Assembly (NCBI GenBank): GCA_036489765.1
Contig: DASXFE010000060.1
Location: forward strand, 10,986-74,985
Source of the DNA: DATARH01 sp036489765
GTDB taxonomy: Bacteria; Pseudomonadota; Alphaproteobacteria; ATCC43930; CGMCC-115725
Direction: 5' to 3'
DNA: 64,000 bases
In this document: positions 24,827 through 33,664 of the stretch, piece after piece
Layout of the letters: each line of letters starts with the position of its first letter
Numbering within the stretch: the stretch's first letter is position 1
Translations under genes and position numbers: made by a program
The notes under the pieces: model-generated
The model's database searches: none
Seen by the model: only the letters and a program-made list of their open reading frames with translations
Told to the model about the DNA's origin: nothing

Positions 24827-26443
24827 CTACGCCGCGAGCCGCTCGCGCGCCGCCGCCTTGATCATCGTCGCGCCCTTTTCGGCGATCATGATGGTCGGCG
24901 CATTGGTATTGGTCGAGCTGACGGCGGGCATCACCGAGGCGTCGATGACGCGCAGCCCCTCGAGCCCGTGCACGCGGAGTTCGTCGTCGACGACCGACAT
25001 CGCATGGTTGCCCATCATACAGGAACAGCTCGCGTGATAGACGGTCGAGCCGGTCTGGCGGGCGTAGTCGAGCAGCTCGGCGTCGGTTTGCACGTCGGGG
25101 CCGGGGACGTTCTCGCCGATGATGTATTTCGCGATCGCCGGCGCCGCGAAGAGCTTTCGCAAGAACTTGAGCCCGCCGACGATCGCGCGCTGGTCGGTGT
25201 CCTCCGCGAGGTAGCGCGGGTTGATCGCCGGCTGGTCGTGCGGGTCGGGGGTGCGGATGTTGACGTACCCGCGCGACAGCGGCCGCATCTGCCACGGCCC
25301 TCCGGTGATGCCGGGGCGCTCGTCGAAGCGGCGGACGAGCCCCGGCTTGTAGCTCGCCGGGGCAAAGACGCATTGCACGTCCGGCGTCGCGGACTCAGGC
25401 AGCACCTTGACCGAGGCCGCGCAGAGCGACGCGCCGAACGTCAGGAGCCCCTTCCCTTGCGTGAAATAGCGCAGCACCTCGGCCGCGAACCCGACCCCGC
25501 GGACCCGCGAGTTCAGCGTCTCGATGTCCTTCACGAGGCACGACATGCGGGCGATGTAATGGTCCTGGAAATTCTGCCCGACCCCGGCGAGCGCGTGGTG
25601 CACCGGGATGCCGGCCTTGCCGAGAACCTCCGGCGCGCCGACCCCCGATAGCTGCAACAAGTGGGGCGAACCGACTGCGCCGGCCGACAGGATCACCTCG
25701 CGCGTCGCATCGGCGCGTTCCGGCCTGCTCTGCCGCGAAAACTCCACGCCGACCGCGCGCTTGCCATCAAAGATCACGCGATGCACCAGCGCCTTGGTGA
25801 TGATCTGCAAGTTGGGCCGCTTTTTCGCCGGCTTGAGGTAGGTCTGCGCCGCGCTCGCCCGGCGGCGGCCGCCGCGGGTCTGCTGGCACCAGCCGATCGT
25901 GTCGCCGCTACCCAGCGGCCAATTGTTGACGTCGGCCCGGTATTCGACGCCGATCTCCTGCGCCGCATCGATGATCGCCTGGCACGCGGCCGGCCGCTCG
26001 GTCATCGGCGAGGTCGTTAGATGGCCGCCCCGCCCGTGGATCTCGGCCTCGTCGCCGGTCCAGCGCTCGGCCTGCTTGAAATAAGGCAGCACCGAGTCCC
26101 AGTCCCAGCCGCGATTGCCGAGCTGTGCCCAGTGCTCGTAATCCTCAGGCTGGCTGCGGATGTAGATGAGCCCGTTGATCGACGAGGACCCGCCGAGAAC
26201 CCGCCCGCGCGGATAGGTGATGGCCCGCCCGTTCGTCCCCGGATCGGCCTCGGCCTTGAACCCCCAGGTGAGCTGCTTGTGCTCGAGGAGCTTCATGTAC
26301 CCGGCAGGGACATGGATGAACGGATGCCAATCACGCCCGCCCGCCTCGATTAGCACGACCTTCACCGACGGGTCCTCGGTGAGGCGGCTGGCGAGAACGC
26401 ATCCCGCGGAACCAGCGCCGACGATCACGTAATCTGCTTGCAT
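24827..26443 (-). CDS. GMC oxidoreductase, choline dehydrogenase-like, paralogue A
   Basis: A 538-residue FAD-dependent alcohol dehydrogenase-type GMC protein. It starts MQADYVIVGAGSAGCVLASR, giving the FAD-binding GxGxxG at residues 9-14. GMC signature 1 lies in RVLGGSSSINGLIYIR and signature 2 in LSAGAVGSPHLLQLSGVG. The C-terminus carries the catalytic His region (YHASCSCMMG) and SSTNTNAPTIMIAEK. Relatives oxidise choline, medium-chain alcohols or polyethylene glycol; substrate unknown. ATG at 26443 follows GGGGAGC. Confidence 0.85.
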   Translation of the reverse strand: MQADYVIVGAGSAGCVLASRLTEDPSVKVVLIEAGGRDWHPFIHVPAGYMKLLEHKQLTWGFKAEADPGTNGRAITYPRGRVLGGSSSINGLIYIRSQPEDYEHWAQLGNRGWDWDSVLPYFKQAERWTGDEAEIHGRGGHLTTSPMTERPAACQAIIDAAQEIGVEYRADVNNWPLGSGDTIGWCQQTRGGRRRASAAQTYLKPAKKRPNLQIITKALVHRVIFDGKRAVGVEFSRQSRPERADATREVILSAGAVGSPHLLQLSGVGAPEVLGKAGIPVHHALAGVGQNFQDHYIARMSCLVKDIETLNSRVRGVGFAAEVLRYFTQGKGLLTFGASLCAASVKVLPESATPDVQCVFAPASYKPGLVRRFDERPGITGGPWQMRPLSRGYVNIRTPDPHDQPAINPRYLAEDTDQRAIVGGLKFLRKLFAAPAIAKYIIGENVPGPDVQTDAELLDYARQTGSTVYHASCSCMMGNHAMSVVDDELRVHGLEGLRVIDASVMPAVSSTNTNAPTIMIAEKGATMIKAAARERLAA

Positions 26444-26460
26444 CTTCTGTTCGCTCCCCA

Positions 26461-26565
26461 AGCCCCCATCCCGACCTTCCCCCGCTTGCGGGGGAAGGGG
26501 CTCATTGTGCAGCTTGCCAAGTCTTTTCCCTCCCCCCGCAAGCGGGAGGGTGAGGGGTGGGGGCT
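26461..26565. repeat. compound GC-rich hairpin repeat (CCCTCCCCCGC family)
   Basis: Outer arms AGCCCCCATCCC / GGGTGGGGGCT; inner hairpins CCTTCCCCCGCTTGCGGGGG and CTCCCCCCGCAAGCGGGAGG. Lies between GMC genes A and B and touches the stop codon of B. Confidence 0.85.
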
Positions 26566-28179
26566 TTACGCCGCCAACCGCTCCTTGGCGCTTGCCCGGA
26601 TCATCGCGGCGCCCTTCTCCGCGATCATGATCGTCGGCGCGTTGGTGTTGGTCGAGGTCACCGCCGGCATGACCGAGGCGTCGATGACGCGGATGCCTTC
26701 GAGCCCGTGCACCCTGAGGTGGTCGTCGACGACGGCCATCGGGTCCTGGCCCATCTTGCAGGTGCAGGTCGCGTGGAACACGGTCGAGCCGGTCTCGCGC
26801 GCGTAGTGCAACAGCTCGTCGTCGCTCGCGACGCCGGCGCCCGGCAGCATCTCGCCGACGAAATAGGGTGCCAGCGCCGGGGCTTGGAAGAGCTGCCGCG
26901 CCGCGCGCAATCCGCCGATTGCCGCGCGCCGGTCGGTGTCGTGCGAGAGGTAGCGCGGGTTGATCGCCGGCGCGTCGTGCGGGTCACTCGTCTTTGCCTC
27001 GACATACCCCGTGGAGAGCGGCCGCATCTGCCACATCCCGCCGGTCATTCCCGGCCGGTCGTCGAGCCGGCGGACCGGCCCAGGGGCAAAGCTCGCGTTG
27101 GCGAAGAGGATCTGCACGTCGGGCGTCGCCGATTCCGGCAGCACCTTGACCGAGGCGCACACCAGCGAGGCCGCATAGGTCAACAGGCCCTGCCCGGCAA
27201 AGACGTAGCGCATCAATTCGCCGACAAACGGCATGCCGCGCGACTTCTCGTTGGCGGTGCCGATGTCCTTCACCTCGGCGGTGACGCGAGCGAGGAAATG
27301 GTCCTGCAGGTTCTTGCCGACCCCCGGCAGCGCGTGGTTGACCGCGACGCCGATCTTGCCGAGATGCGCCGGGTCGCCGATCCCCGACAGCTGCAGGAGA
27401 TGCGGCGAGCCGATCGACCCGCCGGACAGGATGATCTCGCGCAGCGCCTCGACCCGCTCGGTGACGCCGCCGCGCGAGAACTCGACCGCCGTCGCCCGCT
27501 TGCCGTCGAGCACGACGCGATGGACGAGCGCGCCGGTGATGACCGACAGGTTTTTCCGCCTCAGCGCCGGGCGCAGAAACGTCCGTGCGGCGCTCTGCCG
27601 GCGGCGGCCGCGGCGGGTCTGCTGGACCCAGCCGATATTCGGCGGCGCATTCGGCGGCAGGTGGTTGACGTCCTCGTGGTACTCGAGCCCGACCTCGGTC
27701 CCGGCCTCGATGATCTTGTGGCAGAGCGCGGGCTTGTCGGAGGTACGTGAGGTCAGGAGCGGCCCCTCGCGCCCGTGGAAATCGTCGGCGCCGCCTTCCC
27801 AGCTTTCGGCGTGCTTGAAATACGGCAGCACCGAATCCCAGTCCCAGCCGCGATTGCCGAGCTGGGCCCAATGGTCGAAATCCTCGGGCTGGCCGCGGAC
27901 GTAGATCATGCCGTTGATCGAGCTCGACCCGCCGAGCACCTTGCCGCGCGGGTAAAGGATCGAGCGGCCGTTGACCCCCTCGTCGGGCTCGGCATGAAAG
28001 CCCCAGGTCAGCGTCTTGTGGTCGAGGAGCTTGATATACCCGGCCGGCACGTGAATGAGCGGGTTCCAGTCGCGCCCGCCGGCTTCGAGCAGCACCACGC
28101 GCGACCCATCCTCGCTCAACCGATTGGCCAGCACGCACCCCGCCGACCCGGCGCCGACGATCACATAATCCGCCTGCAT
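26566..28179 (-). CDS. GMC oxidoreductase, choline dehydrogenase-like, paralogue B
   Basis: A 537-residue paralogue of GMC A with the same start (MQADYVIVGAGSAGCVLANR), signature 1 (KVLGGSSSINGMIYVR), signature 2 (LSGGSIGSPHLLQLSGIG) and C-terminal His segment (FHATCTCKMG). GGGGAGGGGCGAC precedes the ATG. It probably shares a promoter with A in the region divergent from the aminotransferase. Paralogy with A and C is obvious by eye, suggesting local duplication. Confidence 0.85.
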   Translation of the reverse strand: MQADYVIVGAGSAGCVLANRLSEDGSRVVLLEAGGRDWNPLIHVPAGYIKLLDHKTLTWGFHAEPDEGVNGRSILYPRGKVLGGSSSINGMIYVRGQPEDFDHWAQLGNRGWDWDSVLPYFKHAESWEGGADDFHGREGPLLTSRTSDKPALCHKIIEAGTEVGLEYHEDVNHLPPNAPPNIGWVQQTRRGRRRQSAARTFLRPALRRKNLSVITGALVHRVVLDGKRATAVEFSRGGVTERVEALREIILSGGSIGSPHLLQLSGIGDPAHLGKIGVAVNHALPGVGKNLQDHFLARVTAEVKDIGTANEKSRGMPFVGELMRYVFAGQGLLTYAASLVCASVKVLPESATPDVQILFANASFAPGPVRRLDDRPGMTGGMWQMRPLSTGYVEAKTSDPHDAPAINPRYLSHDTDRRAAIGGLRAARQLFQAPALAPYFVGEMLPGAGVASDDELLHYARETGSTVFHATCTCKMGQDPMAVVDDHLRVHGLEGIRVIDASVMPAVTSTNTNAPTIMIAEKGAAMIRASAKERLAA

Positions 28180-28202
28180 GTCGCCCCTCCCCTACGCCCC
28201 GC

Positions 28203-28267
28203 CACAACCCCTCACCCGTCTCGCTTCGCTCGCCCGGCACACCGGGGATCGGCCGGTGAGGGCTGTG
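28203..28267. repeat. imperfect hairpin related to the CCCTC family
   Basis: Arms near CACAACCCCTCACC (28203-28216) and GGTGAGGGCTGTG (28255-28267), in the divergent gap between GMC B and the aminotransferase, with a small inner TCGCTTCGCTCGCC palindrome. Confidence 0.6.
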
Positions 28268-28327
28268 ACCGCTGCCCGACTGTCGATACTCTACCGCACT
28301 CACCCGCCGATGCGAGTCGCCGACGCC

Positions 28328-29512
28328 ATGCAATATTCCGCACTGACCGAACGGGTCGCCGGGCGCGGCGCCGGCGCGTGGGAGATCCACCGGCAAGCGT
28401 TGCTGCTGCGCGAGCACGGCCACGACGTCATCTCGCTGACCGTCGGCGACCCCGACCAGGACCCGCCGGCGCCGCTGATCGACGCGACGATCGCCGCGCT
28501 CCGCGCGCACCGCACCGGCTACGCCCGGATGATCGGCGCCGAGCCCTTGCGTGAGGCGATCGCCGCCCGTCATCAGCGCCGCACCGGCGAAGCCTGCACC
28601 GCCGACAACGTAACCGTCGCGCCCGGCGCGCAAGGCGGGCTCTACTGCGCGCTCCAATGCATCGCCGGCACAGGCGACGAGGTCATCGTGCCCGAGCCGG
28701 TCTACGCGACCTACGAGGCGGTGATCGGCGCGGCGGGCGCGACGATGGTGACCGTGCCGCTCGTCCCCGAACTCGGCTTCCACCCCGACCTCGATGCGCT
28801 CGCTGCCGCGATTACGCCGCGCACCCGAGTCATCTGGATCAACAGCCCGCACAATCCGACCGGCGCCGTCTTCACCCGGGCCGAGATCGAGGCGATCGCC
28901 GAATTATGCCGCTGCCACGATCTGTGGCTCGTCTCGGACGAGGTCTACGAAGACCTCGCCTTCGCCCGCCCGCATGTCAGCGCGTGGTCGCTGCCGGGCG
29001 TGCAGGACCGTACGATCGTCGTCTCCAGCCTGTCGAAATCGCACGCGGTCCCCGGCTTCCGCTTCGGCTGGATCGTCGGCCCGCCGGCCTTGCAGGGCCA
29101 CCTGTTCAACCTGCTCCTGTGCATGACCTATGGCAGCCCCGGCTTTATCCAGGCCGGCGCCCTCGCCGCCTTCGAGCGCGAGTTGCCCGAGATCGCACGC
29201 TACGCCGCCGAATACCGCGCTCGCGGCGCTCTCCTATCGGGGAGGCTCACCGACGCCCCGGACTGCCGCGTCGTGCCCCCCGAAGGTGGGATGTTCGTCC
29301 TCCTCGACATCCGCCCAACCGGCCTCTCCGCTTACGATTTCGCCCTCGCGCTCCTCGAGCAGGAACACGTCGCGATCCTCCCCTGCGACGGCTTCGGCCC
29401 CAGCGCCGCCGGCCACCTCCGCATCGCGCTGTGCGCGCCGGAAGAACGGCTGGCGGAGGTGGGAGAGCGCATCGTGAGATTCGCGCAGAGGTTGGCCCAG
29501 CGGCCCCGATAG
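28328..29512 (+). CDS. PLP-dependent aminotransferase, class I/II (AspC/arginine-pyruvate type)
   Basis: A 394-residue fold-type I aminotransferase. The PLP lysine lies in SSLSKSHAVPGFRFGW, the substrate Asn/Pro segment is INSPHNPTGAVFT and the PLP-binding Asp segment LVSDEVYEDL. It resembles the pyridoxal enzymes annotated as arginine:pyruvate or aspartate transaminases. I choose the ATG at 28328 because the protein then begins MQYSALTERVAGRGAGAWEI; an ATG at 28310 is possible. Its stop codon overlaps the palindrome at 29511, and it converges on GMC C. Confidence 0.83.
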   Translation: MQYSALTERVAGRGAGAWEIHRQALLLREHGHDVISLTVGDPDQDPPAPLIDATIAALRAHRTGYARMIGAEPLREAIAARHQRRTGEACTADNVTVAPGAQGGLYCALQCIAGTGDEVIVPEPVYATYEAVIGAAGATMVTVPLVPELGFHPDLDALAAAITPRTRVIWINSPHNPTGAVFTRAEIEAIAELCRCHDLWLVSDEVYEDLAFARPHVSAWSLPGVQDRTIVVSSLSKSHAVPGFRFGWIVGPPALQGHLFNLLLCMTYGSPGFIQAGALAAFERELPEIARYAAEYRARGALLSGRLTDAPDCRVVPPEGGMFVLLDIRPTGLSAYDFALALLEQEHVAILPCDGFGPSAAGHLRIALCAPEERLAEVGERIVRFAQRLAQRPR

Positions 29513-29571
29513 GAGCGCGGGCGTCCCGCTCGCATCCGAACAAAGATTGCGGGCGGGACGCCCGCGCTCCT
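29511..29571. repeat. palindrome of the AGCGCGGGCGTCCCGC family
   Basis: Left arm AGGAGCGCGGGCGTCCCGC and exact complement on the right, 23-nt loop. It overlaps the aminotransferase stop codon and ends 4 nt before the stop of GMC C; likely bidirectional terminator. Confidence 0.88.
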
Positions 29572-29575
29572 ATGC

Positions 29576-31192
29576 CTACGCCGCCAACCTTTCCCGGGCC
29601 GCCGCCTTGATCATCGCCGCGCCCTTCTCCGCGATCATGATCGTCGGGGCGTTGGTGTTGGTCGAGGTCACCGCCGGCATCACCGAGGCGTCGATGACGC
29701 GGATCCCTTCGAGCCCGTGCACCCGAAGCTGGTCGTCGACGACGCAGTTGGGGCTCGGCCCCATCATGCAGGTGCACGTCGCGTGATAGACCGTGTTGCC
29801 GTTGGCCCGCGCGTAATCGAGGATCTCCGCGTCGCTTTGCACCGCCATCCCGGGCAATTTCTCGTCGCCGACGTATTTTTGCAGGGCCGGCGCGGCGAAG
29901 ATCTTGCGGACCATGCGGATGCCGCCGACGACGGCGCGCCGGTCGGTATCCTCGGAGAGATAGCGCGGGTTGATCGCCGGCTGGTCTTCCGGGCGGTTGG
30001 TCCGGGCCCGGACGTAGCCGCGCGATACCGGCCGCATCTGCCACATCCCGCCGGTAAGGCCGGGCTCCCTTTCGAGCTTGCCGACCTGGCCGCCCTCGAA
30101 GCTGCCCGGCGCGAACGAGCACTGGATGTCCGGCGTCGCCGACTCGTCGAGCACCTTGACCGAGGCGGCGCAGAGCGAGGCGCTGTAGGTCAGCATCCCC
30201 TTTCCCGACACCAGGTACTTGATCACCTCGCCGACCAGGGGCAGCCCGCGCGACTTTTCGTTCGCGGTGGCGATGCCGTGGACCGGGTAGCAGAGCCGCA
30301 CGACGTAGTGGTCCTGCATGTTGGCGCCGACGCCAGGCAGCGCATGCACGACCGGGACGCCGATCTCCTGCAGGTGCGCCGGGTCGCCGACGCCCGATAG
30401 CTGGAGCAGATGCGGCGAGTTGACGGCGCCCGCGGAGAGCAGGATCTCGCGGTCCGCCTCGGCCCGCTCGGTCTTGCCGCCGCGGGTCAATTCGACCGCG
30501 ACCGCTCGCCTCCCTTCGAACACGATCCGCCGCACCATCGCCTTGGTGACGAGCTGGAGGTTCGGGCGGTTCAGCACGGGCTTCAGGTAGGTGCGCGCCG
30601 TGCTCGCACGGGTGCGGCCGCCGCGCGTCTGCTGGCACCAGCCGATGCAGTCGGTGTGGCTGCGCGCGAGATCGTTGACGTCGGCCTTGTATTCGAGCCC
30701 GATCTGTTTGCCGGCCTCGATCACCGCCTCGCAGATCGGCGGGCGCTCCATCTGCGAGGTGAAGAGCGGCCCCTGGCGCCCGCGCACCTCGCCGCCCTCC
30801 TCGCCCGACCACTGCTCGGCCTGCTTGAAATACGGCAGCACGCCGTCCCAGTCCCAGCCGCGATTGCCGAGCTGCGACCAGTGGTCGTAATCCTCGGGTT
30901 GCCCGCGGATATAGATGAGCCCGTTGATCGACGACGACCCGCCGATGACGCGCCCGCGCGGATAGAGGATCGCACGGCCCGCCGTGCCGGGATCAGGCTC
31001 GGCGTGGTAATTCCACGTCAGCGTCTTGTGGTCGAGCATCTTCATAAAGCCGGCGGGGATGTGGATGAGCGGGTTCCAGTCCTTGCCGCCCGCCTCGATC
31101 AACAGCACCTTGACGCTCGGGTCCTCGCTAAGCCGCCGCGCCAGGACGCAACCGGCCGAGCCGGCGCCGACAATCACATAATCCGCCTTCAT
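29576..31192 (-). CDS. GMC oxidoreductase, choline dehydrogenase-like, paralogue C
   Basis: A 538-residue third paralogue (MKADYVIVGAGSAGCVLARR). It has signature 1 (RVIGGSSSINGLIYIR), signature 2 (LSAGAVNSPHLLQLSGVG) and the C-terminal His segment (YHATCTCMMG). GGGAGGA precedes the ATG at 31192. The three copies keep the FAD site and differ mainly in the substrate-cap region, so they may oxidise related alcohols. It is separated from A and B by the aminotransferase. Confidence 0.85.
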   Translation of the reverse strand: MKADYVIVGAGSAGCVLARRLSEDPSVKVLLIEAGGKDWNPLIHIPAGFMKMLDHKTLTWNYHAEPDPGTAGRAILYPRGRVIGGSSSINGLIYIRGQPEDYDHWSQLGNRGWDWDGVLPYFKQAEQWSGEEGGEVRGRQGPLFTSQMERPPICEAVIEAGKQIGLEYKADVNDLARSHTDCIGWCQQTRGGRTRASTARTYLKPVLNRPNLQLVTKAMVRRIVFEGRRAVAVELTRGGKTERAEADREILLSAGAVNSPHLLQLSGVGDPAHLQEIGVPVVHALPGVGANMQDHYVVRLCYPVHGIATANEKSRGLPLVGEVIKYLVSGKGMLTYSASLCAASVKVLDESATPDIQCSFAPGSFEGGQVGKLEREPGLTGGMWQMRPVSRGYVRARTNRPEDQPAINPRYLSEDTDRRAVVGGIRMVRKIFAAPALQKYVGDEKLPGMAVQSDAEILDYARANGNTVYHATCTCMMGPSPNCVVDDQLRVHGLEGIRVIDASVMPAVTSTNTNAPTIMIAEKGAAMIKAAARERLAA

Positions 31193-31216
31193 CACGTTCC
31201 TCCCGCTCGCCACGCC

Positions 31217-31306
31217 GTCATTGCGATGAGCCGAGGGCGACGCGGCAATCCCCTCCAGGTACGCGCTCGGCGGGGATTGCCGCGGCGCTGCGCGCCCCGC
31301 AATGAC
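31217..31306. repeat. hairpin repeat of the GTCATTGCGA family
   Basis: Starts GTCATTGCGATGAGCC and ends CGCAATGAC with internal GGCAATCCCC / GGGGATTGCC arms; relatives at 17715 and 51014. Lies between divergent GMC C and the MOSC gene. Confidence 0.88.
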
Positions 31307-31384
31307 AACCTACTCTAACGCCTCGTGGCGGGATGAAAATCGCCTTCTTCCTCACTACCTCTATGCGTGATCGAGGAGCCCCGC

Positions 31385-32170
31385 ATGAGCGCCGCCGCCA
31401 TTGCCAAACTCTACCGCTATCCGGTCAAGGGCCTGTCGGCCGAGGTGCTTGAACGGGTGTCGCTGTCGCCCGGCCGCTGCCTGCCGCAGGACCGCCGCTT
31501 CGCGATCGCGCTCGGCACGACCGAATTCGATCCGGCGCGCCCGACATGGCTGTCGAAGACGCATTTCATCATGCTGATGCGCGACGAGGCCCTGGCCCGC
31601 CTCACCACGCGGTTCGATCCCGATGGCGCGGTGCTGTCGATCGCCGAGAACGGCCGCCCGCTCCTCGAAGCCTCGCTCGGCGATCCCGAAGGGTCCCGGC
31701 GCATCGCCCGGTTTTTCGACGAATTCACGGGCGGCGCCGTCGCCGGACCGCTGCGGATCGTCGAGGCGGCGGACCATGCCTTCGCCGATGCGCGGCCGAA
31801 GCCGAATGCGAGCACCGGGCAATACGTCTCGCTGATCAACCTTGCCAGCATCCGCGAGCTCGAAGGCGAGATCGGCGCCCCGGTCGACCCGATCCGCTTC
31901 CGCGCCAACGTCTATTTCGACGGCCCGCCGGCCTGGCGGGAACAGGAGTGGATGGAGCGGCCGATCACGGTCGGCGGGGCGGGGCTCCGCGTCATCTCGC
32001 CGATCACCCGCTGCGCCGCGACCCAGGTCAACCCCGACACCGCCACGCGCGACCTCGACATCGTCGGCACGCTGATGCGGCGATGGGGCCACAACATCAT
32101 GGGCATATACGCCGAAGTGATCGACGGCGGCGATATCGCGATCGACGATCCGATCAGGGTGGCTGCATGA
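31385..32170 (+). CDS. MOSC domain protein (MOSC N-terminal barrel plus MOSC)
   Basis: A 261-residue protein with the MOSC N-terminal barrel (IAKLYRYPVKGLSAEVLERV) and a MOSC core. The conserved molybdenum-site cysteine is C210 in SPITRCAATQVNPDT. MOSC proteins carry sulfur to or handle the molybdenum cofactor, and some (YcbX-like) detoxify N-hydroxylated bases. GAGGA lies upstream of the ATG at 31385. Its stop overlaps the cyclase start by four bases (ATGA), so the two are translationally coupled. Confidence 0.85.
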   Translation: MSAAAIAKLYRYPVKGLSAEVLERVSLSPGRCLPQDRRFAIALGTTEFDPARPTWLSKTHFIMLMRDEALARLTTRFDPDGAVLSIAENGRPLLEASLGDPEGSRRIARFFDEFTGGAVAGPLRIVEAADHAFADARPKPNASTGQYVSLINLASIRELEGEIGAPVDPIRFRANVYFDGPPAWREQEWMERPITVGGAGLRVISPITRCAATQVNPDTATRDLDIVGTLMRRWGHNIMGIYAEVIDGGDIAIDDPIRVAA

Positions 32171-33588
32171 ACGACATACCGCTGAGCGAGGCCGAGCCCC
32201 TTCTCGCATCCTGGCGCCAGGCCGTCGACCCTGCGGCCGCGGCGGCGATCGAGCGCACGGTCAACGAGGGCTCCGACCGCGACCTCTGCCGCATCAACCC
32301 GCTGTCTTTCGCCGCGCGGCACGCCCTCGGCGAGGAGGCGACGATCGCCGCGTTCCTCCACGCCGCGCATTTCGGGCTTTTCGAGCTGTCGTGGAACGTC
32401 GTCTGCCCCGGTTGCGGCGGTGTGCTCGGTCATGGCGAGACGCTGAAGACGGTCCATCACGAGGACTATCTCTGCGCGCTCTGCTCCGGCACCTATCAGT
32501 GCGCGCTCGACGACATGGTCGAGGTGACGTTTACGATCAGCCGCCGCGTCCGCCGCATCGAGGGGCACAGCCCGGACCAGCTGCCCTACATCGAATATCT
32601 GCGCCAGGTTTTCTTCGCCTCGGTGCTTGATCTACCCGAGGATCTGAAGCGCGAGATCGACGACATCACGCTCGACACGATCGAGCTGCAGCCGCACGAG
32701 AAGGCGCAACTCTCGCTGCAGATTCCGGCCGCGTTCCTGGTCGTGTTCGACCCGGTTTCCCACACCGCGCAATTCATCGACGTCAAGGGCGAGCCGACCC
32801 GCGAGCGGCAGAATTTATCGTTGCAGTTCAACCACGTCCGAACGATGCCGACGACGATCGAGCTGCGCCCCGGCCCGCTGCGCCTGTCGCTTGACAACCG
32901 CACCGAGGCGCGCGCCCTCCCCGGTGTATGGGTCGCCAAACAGGAGCTGCACGACCTGCTTGCCCGTCGCCGCCCGTTCCTCGCGGCAAAGCGGCTTCTC
33001 AGCAACCAGGTGTTCCGCGATCTCTACGGCACCGACACCCTCGACCCCGAGCAGCGGCTCAGGATCACCAGCCTCACCTTCCTCTTCACTGATCTGAAGG
33101 GCTCGACCGCGTTTTACGAGCGCGTCGGCGATCTCGCCGCCTATGACCTCGTGCGGGCGCATTTTCAGGTGCTTTACGACATCGTCGGCGGCGAGCATGG
33201 CGCGGTGGTCAAGACCATCGGCGACGCGGTGATGGCGACCTTCACGACCCCCGACCGCGCCGTCGCCGCCGCGCTCAGGATGCGCGAGGCGATGGCGCGG
33301 CTCAACGCCGAGCGCGGCGGCGAAGACCTCCTCCTCAAGATCGGCATCCACGAGGGCCCGTGCCTCGCGGTCGTGCTGAACGACCACCAGGATTATTTCG
33401 GCTCGACCGTCAACATCGCCGCCCGCGTCCAGGGCCTCGCCGAAGGTCGCGCGATCTTCGCCAGCGAGTCCGTCGTGCGCGACGAGCACACCGCCTCACT
33501 CCTCGCCGAGAAAGGCCTCAACCCGCAAGCCCAACAGCGAGAACTCCGCGGCCTCGCCCACGAATACGCGATCTACGAGATTCCGTGA
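32167..33588 (+). CDS. class III adenylate/guanylate cyclase with N-terminal zinc ribbon (DUF5939-like)
   Basis: A 473-residue soluble protein. An N-terminal region with four cysteines spaced as a zinc ribbon (C80, C83, C103, C106) leads into a middle domain resembling DUF5939, then a C-terminal class III cyclase domain (about 300-473). Metal aspartates are D309 (LFTDLKGST) and D353 (TIGDAVMATF); transition-state residues N416 and R420 lie in STVNIAARVQ. The catalytic set looks complete. It should make cAMP or cGMP. No membrane segment is seen. ATG overlaps the MOSC stop. Confidence 0.85.
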   Translation: MNDIPLSEAEPLLASWRQAVDPAAAAAIERTVNEGSDRDLCRINPLSFAARHALGEEATIAAFLHAAHFGLFELSWNVVCPGCGGVLGHGETLKTVHHEDYLCALCSGTYQCALDDMVEVTFTISRRVRRIEGHSPDQLPYIEYLRQVFFASVLDLPEDLKREIDDITLDTIELQPHEKAQLSLQIPAAFLVVFDPVSHTAQFIDVKGEPTRERQNLSLQFNHVRTMPTTIELRPGPLRLSLDNRTEARALPGVWVAKQELHDLLARRRPFLAAKRLLSNQVFRDLYGTDTLDPEQRLRITSLTFLFTDLKGSTAFYERVGDLAAYDLVRAHFQVLYDIVGGEHGAVVKTIGDAVMATFTTPDRAVAAALRMREAMARLNAERGGEDLLLKIGIHEGPCLAVVLNDHQDYFGSTVNIAARVQGLAEGRAIFASESVVRDEHTASLLAEKGLNPQAQQRELRGLAHEYAIYEIP

Positions 33589-33664
33589 GGCTCAGGGGCC
33601 TCGATTGCTGTCTCAACGAGCGGAGCGTATTCTAGCGTCAGCGCATTTTCCCGGGAGGCACGCG

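Noticed and set aside
26984..28852. A 622-codon minus-strand open frame across GMC B and the aminotransferase
   Set aside because: Composition is Arg/Gly/Ala-rich without domain motifs, and it is antisense or out of frame to two clear genes. High GC makes such shadow frames common here.
29247..30812. A 521-codon minus-strand frame overlapping GMC C
   Set aside because: It is the shifted frame of a well-supported GMC gene and crosses the palindrome and the convergent aminotransferase.
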